Positions 58,301 through 64,000 of a stretch of DNA of 64,000 nucleotides are shown here, piece by piece. Under the pieces are notes generated by a model. It was not told the origin of the DNA. It ran no database searches and was given only the letters and a program-made list of their open reading frames with translations. Source of the DNA: Watersipora subatra (taxonomy: Eukaryota > Bryozoa > Gymnolaemata > Cheilostomatida > Watersiporidae); assembly GCF_963576615.1 (NCBI RefSeq), contig NC_088717.1:12673559-12737558 (forward strand), in the 5' to 3' direction. The translations under genes were made by a program, and so were the position numbers. Within the stretch, counting starts at the first letter, position 1, and the number at the start of each line of letters is the position of its first letter.

Positions 58301-61300
58301 GCCCATGTACAGACAATAAGCAAGGTACAAACACGCATACCACCCGATTCAAAGCAAAGGGTGTCAAGATTATCACAATGATTTGTTTTACGATCACAAT
58401 GATTTGTTTTACGACCAAAAAGTACATTTATGTAGACAGTGGATGTAAGCTTTATGATATACGACAGAAAACATTTTCAGGAATATGAGTGACATCTACA
58501 TGAACATTAGCTTATTACATGTACTCCACGTACAGTTAGTAATGTGCACATGATCAGTAAAGGCTAGTGAAGACTAGAATACTAAGTTTTGGAGTATAAA
58601 ATGTAGAAAATCTGTTGTTAAAACACTCCAAGTCTTTGTATTTATCTTGAGACAGTTTTTTAAAAACTTAAAACTTGCTATGGAAAAGCCATTTTACAGT
58701 GACTATGTTAGCTTTTAACAGTTTCTCCAAGTAGTGCATCAGAGAGGTGTTCATGATTAGAGCTACGTGACAATACAATATGACATAGGTTCTAGAGCTG
58801 CGCGCAACACTGCCGTATGACATAGGTCGAGTAAAGGAAGTAGAATAAAGAGTTACGCAAAGCAGCATACCTGGCAGAGAGTTGGCTGCTAGTAGAAGTT
58901 GTCCTTGGACGGTGAGACTTGACATCCATAATCCAACCGACATGAGCCTCAATTGGAGGATTGCTAGTGTGTCTTGTCTTCTTTTTTCTAGGAGTTTTAG
59001 GGTCAGGAGCCTTGGACGTGTCTTTGACAACGGGGTAAAAGCGTGCGGGGGTACTATCTTTGCCCGAGCCCTTCCTGCGCATTACAACAAAAACCAGCTA
59101 ACACAAAAATACTACAGTGGCTGATAAACCTGATGAAAAACTTAGTTTATTAACTAAAATGAATATCCCATAACCAGCAAAGACAGCGGTGTTGGCAGCC
59201 TGGGTTGTAACAAGGATGACTGTAATCGAATGCTCCAAATCTACAGTTTAATAAATTTATAACAAGGGGAATGAATTTTAGTTCCGAACTAATTTGCATC
59301 TACGTAAGTCTTAACGTTGCTAGACCCATAGTTAATTCTAGATTACATGAAGTGAAACTTGAGCTTGGAGTAACTAGTGTATGTAGAGGATAAAATTTCC
59401 ATTGACTGGAGAGTGCGCACAAAGATTCTCCCAAAAGCTCCTAGCAAAAATGAAGAATGCGAACCTGTGGGGAGTGCGAGGAGTTCTCGGTGCTCTCACA
59501 GGCACCTCTGATATTGTGTCAGGCAGGGATGAGGCTACCTGAGGTTTGGCAGGGGTCATCACCATCTTTGGTATCCGACGAGCCCCGACTGCAATAACCA
59601 TTATCTTACCCTCAAGCAACATGAAAAACTTAAAACCTAACTTGCACTACTCACTGTAGTTACAAGCATGTGTAAATTGTAATTTATATCTACTGCACTT
59701 TGAACTACACTAGAGAATGCTTAAATTTATAAACCATCCAATGAATGAAATCTGATTAATTGTACCTGCAGCCTCTGAAGTCATTGAGACTGGGGCGGGA
59801 GGAACTTCCTGTTGCTCAATCTGAGGGGTGGTGGGAGTTAAACTATTGAATACTTCCTGCGATATGACGTTCACAGTCTTATATTCTTCGAGAGATGTCT
59901 ACAGAGATGGGAGAACGCATGACGATACAAATTATTAAATGAGGGACGCACAAAAAATAACAATGACTGAATGGGAATAACTAGATCTTGATGAAGATAG
60001 CGGTTGCACCTCATGATTGCAGCAAAAATCTAACCTCTTACCCTTATGCATGCGAAAGGCAAAGATAGACAAGACTAGCGCAGAGCGAATGAAAGCGCTA
60101 ACTTACCCTATTCTGTTAAAAGAGAATTATATGGTTACACCAGGGAATAAGACAGAGTCAGTGCAATGCACTGACATACATTCAATTAGGTCTAAAAGCT
60201 TTCCGAAATTTAAATTATGTCATGTCGACGAAAGTGTTGTTAATAACACTTTAACTGGTTTAAATGAAAAGAAAGCTGCAGGATTGGATTTCATTCCACC
60301 CTACCTTCGCACCCTACCTTACATTTCGCACCCTACCTTACATTACCCTTAACCTATATAATAATCATGGCAATTAACACCGGCACTGTTCCTACTAACA
60401 TAAAAATTGCAAAGGTACTACCGTTGTTTAAAAAATGATCAAAAATGGTGTCTAGCAATTATAGACCTATATCAATTCTAGCAGTTTTTCAAAAGTTTGA
60501 GAAAGCCGTGAATGCTCAGGTGCCGAATCAGTTGGAAAGACCCAGCATTATAACCAAACATCAATATGGGTTTCAAAAAGGGAAAGGCAAACATAATGCT
60601 GTAATAGATTTTTCAAATCAGTCTTTTTCTGCTTTAAATGGAAAAAACAGTCCTAGGTATTTTTATCGACTTCTCAAAGGCTTTCGACACCATAAATCAC
60701 TCTATTTTGCTTCAAAAACTCACAGCTTATAATTTTTCATGTAGCACTGTCAAGCTATTTAAAAGTTACCTTTCTGATAGAACTCATTCAATATAATTGA
60801 ATAAATCTACTCTATCAGAATCATGACAAATTGAATGTGGGGTTCCACAAGGTTCTATCCTTGGCTCTACATTGTTCCTTTTCTATATAAATGATTCAAT
60901 TTATTATTTGAAACCCTTCTCTACTATTTTGTTTGCTGATGATACAAATCTGTTTTTACTGAGAAGAAATTAAAATGATAATATCCACGAAATCAATTCA
61001 ACTTTAGATAGAGTTCAAAATTTGTGTACTGCAAACAAACTAACTCTTAACTTTGATAAAACAAATTTTATAATAATCAAAAATCATCAAAATAAATTCG
61101 AACTTAGCCAAAATATAAGTATCAACGGTAAGCCAATAAATAATGTTACAAATGTGAAATTCTTAGGTGTAGTTATTGACAACTCATTAAACTGGTCTTC
61201 TCATATTGATTATTTGAGAAGTCAACTACATAAAAATTAGGGTATAATTATCCAAGCCTCAAGAAATTTTTCCAACTGACATTTTGAGTAAACAGTAAAC

Positions 61301-62469
61301 TAATTTATTGTTTAGAAGCATGGGGCAATGCTGCAGAGTGTCATTTGAATAAAATATTCCTGATTCAAAAGCGTCTAATACCAATAATCTTCCATAAAAA
61401 ATTCAAAGACCACACAGTTGATCTGTTCAAAAAGGCTAATGTTCTTCCAATTAAAGAGTAATATAAACTCCGTTTAGGTATTCTCGCTCATTCATCATTC
61501 TACTCTGACACTCATGTTCAACAACACTCTTATGCTACTCGTTATTCTTCTTATGCCTTACCTTACCCTAAGTCTACATCTACAACTGGACATCGACAGG
61601 TAACTCACCAGTTGTCCAGTATTTGGAATGACTTACCAATATCGATCAAGTACGTTAAAAATTCAAATAGTTTTAGGATTGCTTTAAAGAGGCATCTACT
61701 GGACTCATTGGGATGGTTTTAGGTCTTAATATGTGAACATTATTATATTAAAAAAATTGTCAACTCGGGCCCTGCACCTTGATTAGCCCTGCTACTGTGC
61801 ACGTGGGCCTTCATCACTCCCTATTGTATTATAATTGCTTATTAATATATGTATATTTATTTAGTTTGTGTCTCTGTGTGCATCTGTTTTTATGATGAAA
61901 ATAAACTCAAATCAAATGCTATTAAAGCCAGTTCGCAAGGACAAGGTTTTGATAGCAATAGGAGAACTTATAGAAATGAAAGCATACTTGGGGTAGTCAC
62001 AAATAAGCTACAGTAGTCAGAAATAAGCGACATATTGCAATATGAAGATTAGTGGCTCATGACACTCATGCTTCTGTATGTTGCTTCATGATCGTTATTA
62101 ATCTAGCTAACCAATCATCTCTGTCAAACTCTGATTGTCAAATAAATATCTTCTGCTGATAACATCCATCAAGTCTATAATACATTGTTAATGCTCACTC
62201 CTAAAAGGCCATGAACATAATTTCTACTAACACAGCTATAAAAAAGCTTCCTCACCTCTTGATCCTGCCAGAGTTCCTCCTCATAGTAACAAAGGCCGTC
62301 ATTAATTACTTTTGCTATTTCAGCACTCATCTTAGCTCTGGGGGTGTAATCAGGGTTGGGGTGGCGATCACCTTGTGGGTGCTTTTTAAGGTACGGGGGA
62401 GTCTGTGTGACTATCAGAATATTGTTTAGCTCCTTGTCATCAATATCATCATCATCCTCACTGTCTGAC
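52010..62469 (-). CDS. LARP1: LARP1: La-related protein 1, C-terminal part (9 exons; 5' end outside window)
   Basis: LARP1 binds the m7G cap and first bases of 5'TOP mRNAs through its DM15 region and represses or stabilises ribosomal-protein mRNAs downstream of mTORC1 (family knowledge). Joined exons give about 496 residues: an acidic lead-in and ILIVTQTP block (exon a), [14 protein letters not shown], the TPRTPRTP linker, RFYPVVKD with [19 protein letters not shown], then DM15: [12 protein letters not shown] (repeat A), [11 protein letters not shown] (B), [20 protein letters not shown] and [15 protein letters not shown] (C), ending RLEDFRV and a Ser/Arg-rich tail. All splice phases agree. 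The La motif and RRM-like part are not in the window. Confidence 0.96.
53322..53452 (-). CDS. LARP1: LARP1 exon h (DM15 repeat C)
   Basis: The acceptor is CATATTGTAG before GTCAGCTG and the donor is ATAGAG|GTACGT. It encodes [20 protein letters not shown] to [12 protein letters not shown], nearly identical in key positions to human DM15. Phase 1 in, phase 0 out. Confidence 0.96.
54360..55233 (-). mobile_element. Short piggyBac-like element with transposase N-terminal remnant
   Basis: The left end is TTAA then CCCTTTCGCATGC; the right end is GCCAGCATAAGGG then TTAA (55230-55233). On the minus strand from about 54873 a frame starts [20 protein letters not shown] and continues, after at least one frameshift, into an acidic stretch ([15 protein letters not shown] at 54650-54690), as at the N-terminus of piggyBac-type transposases. 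The catalytic DDD domain is absent. It lies in the LARP1 intron between exons g and h. Confidence 0.72.
55451..55560 (-). CDS. LARP1: LARP1 exon g (DM15)
   Basis: The acceptor is TATATTTGTAG before ATATGGACTG and the donor is GAAACCG|GTGAGT. It encodes [20 protein letters not shown] and [16 protein letters not shown]. The cap-pocket-lining aromatic region (FRYYSYGLE) is conserved. Phase 2 in, phase 1 out. Confidence 0.95.
55781..55925 (-). CDS. LARP1: LARP1 exon f (DM15)
   Basis: The acceptor is ATTCGTTACAG before ACAGGAAG and the donor is GGATACAG|GTATGT. It encodes [20 protein letters not shown] and [20 protein letters not shown], then LEDASAGY. Phase 1 in, phase 2 out. Confidence 0.96.
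56533..56669 (-). CDS. LARP1: LARP1 exon e (start of DM15)
   Basis: The acceptor is GTTATTGTAG before TCCGTCTG and the donor is CTACGAG|GTTGGT. It encodes [20 protein letters not shown], then [20 protein letters not shown] and HARCLR. Phase 2 in, phase 1 out. Confidence 0.95.
56670..58870. other. LARP1 intron d-e; nothing recognised
   Basis: 2.2 kb of AT-rich intron with no inverted-repeat ends, array or coding signal that I could support. The + frame at 58175-58381 looks like chance. Confidence 0.4.
58871..59074 (-). CDS. LARP1: LARP1 exon d
   Basis: The acceptor is TAATGCGCAG before GAAGGGCTC and the donor is CTGCCAG|GTATGC. It encodes [40 protein letters not shown] and [16 protein letters not shown], matching the human block RFYPVVKEG to HRPRTASISS. 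Phase 2 in and out. Confidence 0.96.
59465..59588 (-). CDS. LARP1: LARP1 exon c
   Basis: The acceptor is GGTTATTGCAG before TCGGGGCTC and the donor is CCCCACAG|GTTCGC. It encodes [20 protein letters not shown], then [20 protein letters not shown], matching SLPTTVPESP and RTPRTPRTP in human LARP1. Phase 1 in, phase 2 out. Confidence 0.93.
59766..59898 (-). CDS. LARP1: LARP1 exon b
   Basis: The acceptor is CATCTCTGTAG before ACATCTCTCG and the donor is GCTGCAG|GTACAA. It encodes [20 protein letters not shown] and [20 protein letters not shown], matching FKKVNMISREQFDTLTPEPP and EVPPGPP in human. Phase 0 in, phase 1 out. Confidence 0.93.
60020..61918 (+). pseudogene. 5'-truncated, frameshifted non-LTR retrotransposon (CR1/Jockey group)
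   Basis: Reverse transcriptase motifs occur in order across several frames: [16 protein letters not shown] (60260-60305), [18 protein letters not shown] (about 60460), [10 protein letters not shown], a [11 protein letters not shown] block (about 60660), ECGVPQGSI, then FADDTNLFL (about 60940), [13 protein letters not shown], and a C-terminal [14 protein letters not shown] block. The endonuclease domain is missing. The 3' end near 61918 has AATAAACTCAAATCAAATGC. At least four frame breaks or stops make it inactive. It sits antisense in the LARP1 intron between exons a and b. Confidence 0.88.
62256..62469 (-). CDS. LARP1: LARP1 exon a (first in window)
   Basis: The acceptor is CCTCTGCTAG before GTCAGACAG and the donor is CAAGAG|GTGAGG. 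It encodes [20 protein letters not shown] and [14 protein letters not shown], then [20 protein letters not shown] and ELWQDQE. The human counterpart follows directly after the La module. Phase 2 in, phase 0 out. Confidence 0.94.
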
Positions 62470-62938
62470 CTAGCAGAGGCATGGACATAGATATTGATGA
62501 TGTGGTGGAAAAGCTGCATATGTTTAAGTCTATGTTGGCAGACACAGACCATCATCACACAAGCAAGCCTACCATACAGGACATGGGTCCTGGTTCGATC
62601 AAACCATAATATGGCACGGCTGTGACTGTGACCATAACTGCAGCATAATATCATCATATGAAATGTGACAAATAGTTGGAGAACTGGACATAATCACCAG
62701 GCTATTGTTAGAGTGCAGCAACATCAACCTATAAATAGTACGGTAATAGAACAACTCTGCGGCCTCGAATGTTTTTCAACAATGATAAAACAAAAAACTT
62801 AAACGGATATGTAGAGATACGCAGAGGTCGAAAAGAGACCTTATGTGGAGATGTAGGTCAATTTTCTTGTTAATAAAAGGCAATCACAGAATTTGACAAA
62901 ACACGTAAAATTCAAGGGAATCAATTAATTTGCTAATA
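62470..62938. other. LARP1 intron sequence; no exon seen
   Basis: The exon encoding the end of the La module should lie upstream (higher coordinates) but is not visible before the window ends, so this intron is at least 1.5 kb long. Confidence 0.4.
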
Positions 62939-63890
62939 CAGTACACCCTCAGGATATGATTAATCTGATAATACTATTTTTCAACTTATGAAGTGGAACA
63001 TGATGATTTTTTCACCCCACCATACGAACCTTATTTCACCGTACGAATTCAATACAATTTTCAACCGAGTTTAAATTTGGCAGTGGGAGTGCTAATTACT
63101 TACGCAAAATAACCAAGACACTAAAAATCTGTTCGCTGAAAATATTTTCACAACGCCTTAAAGACACGACGACCGATTTATTTCAGATCAGCAATTTTCA
63201 TGCATAAAACAGTGATATTTTTCTTTTAAAACCAGTAGCAAAATTAGAATTGCGATCTCATCATACAGAAGATCTCATGGTCAGATTACTTATTTTAACC
63301 TGCTAACAACAAGCCACTTCATTACAAAAACTGCATCGTTTGAGTTTTTTGCCCGACTCAAGTTGAAAAATGTTTTAATCAGGTCCACTGAAAGTTACAG
63401 TAAAAACGAAGACAGAAACTAATAAATGATAAAATTTTAGTGTTAAAAAGTCGAAATTCAAGTGAAATAATTAAAAATATATACTAAAACTTAGCTCTAA
63501 GTGTGTGTGTTTAGTAAGCTAAACTTATTTGAAATGAATTAAAAGGTTTGTTTTGTTATTCGTCCGTCTGTCTTGAAGGTAAGAACTTTCTACGGTACAT
63601 AGTACTGTTCATAGCACACTGTAACGTTCTATTTAAATGCAGATCATAACTAATCAATTGACTAAATATAATAGTTACTGTAGGTAACTATAGTTAATGT
63701 GCTAAGGTTAACATACTATTTTGTTACTAATCTTTAATATGTACAGTATGTATATAAAATTTAGACAATCTTTACCAGGGGATGTTTGCATTATGTAATT
63801 ACTATGGTTTCTATACTCCTACACACGATTTTTCAACATACGATGCCAACCCTGGAATGGATCAAAATCATATTCTGAGGGTGCTCCGTG
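62939..63890. mobile_element. TA-flanked TIR element, CAGTACACCCTCAGGATATG end
   Basis: The left end TA then CAGTACACCCTCAGGATATG pairs with the right ATATTCTGAGGGTGCTCCGTG. It belongs to the family of 24986-26417, and shares CATACGATGCCAACCCTGGA near one end with that element in inverse order. Non-coding. Confidence 0.68.
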
Positions 63891-64000
63891 ATTTACTAGT
63901 TAAAATGGAGCCTTTGTTTTTTTTCAGTCACATAATTACCACTACAGCGCAATGACTTGCAAACTACATTTATAGTATGGATTGTATAACTTTTAGATCT

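Overview
The window is eukaryotic nuclear DNA, AT-rich, with small exons (39-309 bp), GT-AG introns of 0.1-6 kb and dense transposon and minisatellite content. Both host genes are animal genes that I recognise by protein similarity. The style (PH-bearing INPP4, Gypsy/CR1-like retroelements, many short inverted-repeat elements) suggests a marine invertebrate, possibly lophotrochozoan; the phylum is an inference I hold weakly.

Two host genes lie in tandem on the minus strand. On the right (about 52.0 kb to beyond 62.5 kb) is the 3' half of LARP1, the La-related protein that binds the cap of 5'TOP mRNAs. Nine exons are resolved, including the complete DM15 region; the La module lies beyond the window or in an exon I could not see. 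About 6.8 kb downstream begins a complete INPP4 gene (45165 down to 3400), a phosphatidylinositol-3,4-bisphosphate 4-phosphatase. I resolved 21 coding exons: an N-terminal PH domain, a C2 domain, a helical middle region and the C-terminal CX5R phosphatase motif ([10 protein letters not shown]). Reading phase is consistent at every junction except one, where a very small exon between 7380 and 6234 must be missing from my model. The two proteins touch the same signalling axis: INPP4 removes PI3K-derived PtdIns(3,4)P2, and LARP1 acts below mTORC1. Whether their adjacency means anything is unknown.

Most of the remaining sequence is mobile or repetitive DNA in introns. It includes a young Gypsy LTR retrotransposon (30949-35819) with LTRs identical by eye, a perfect 5-bp target duplication and one frameshift in integrase; three copies of an 885-bp family with TTAA target sites and long inverted repeats; a second TTAA family; two short piggyBac-like derivatives; TA-flanked pogo/Tigger-like elements with CAGT ends; Helitron-like elements ending in hairpin plus CTAG; GC-rich short inverted-repeat elements; a foldback built from two inverted copies of one repeat; a decayed CR1/Jockey-group LINE in a LARP1 intron; and at least eight minisatellites.

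I found no CRISPR array, operon, rRNA gene or convincing functional tRNA gene. Most other open frames are chance or repeat-driven. All similarity statements rest on reading translations by eye against remembered family features; no search was run.
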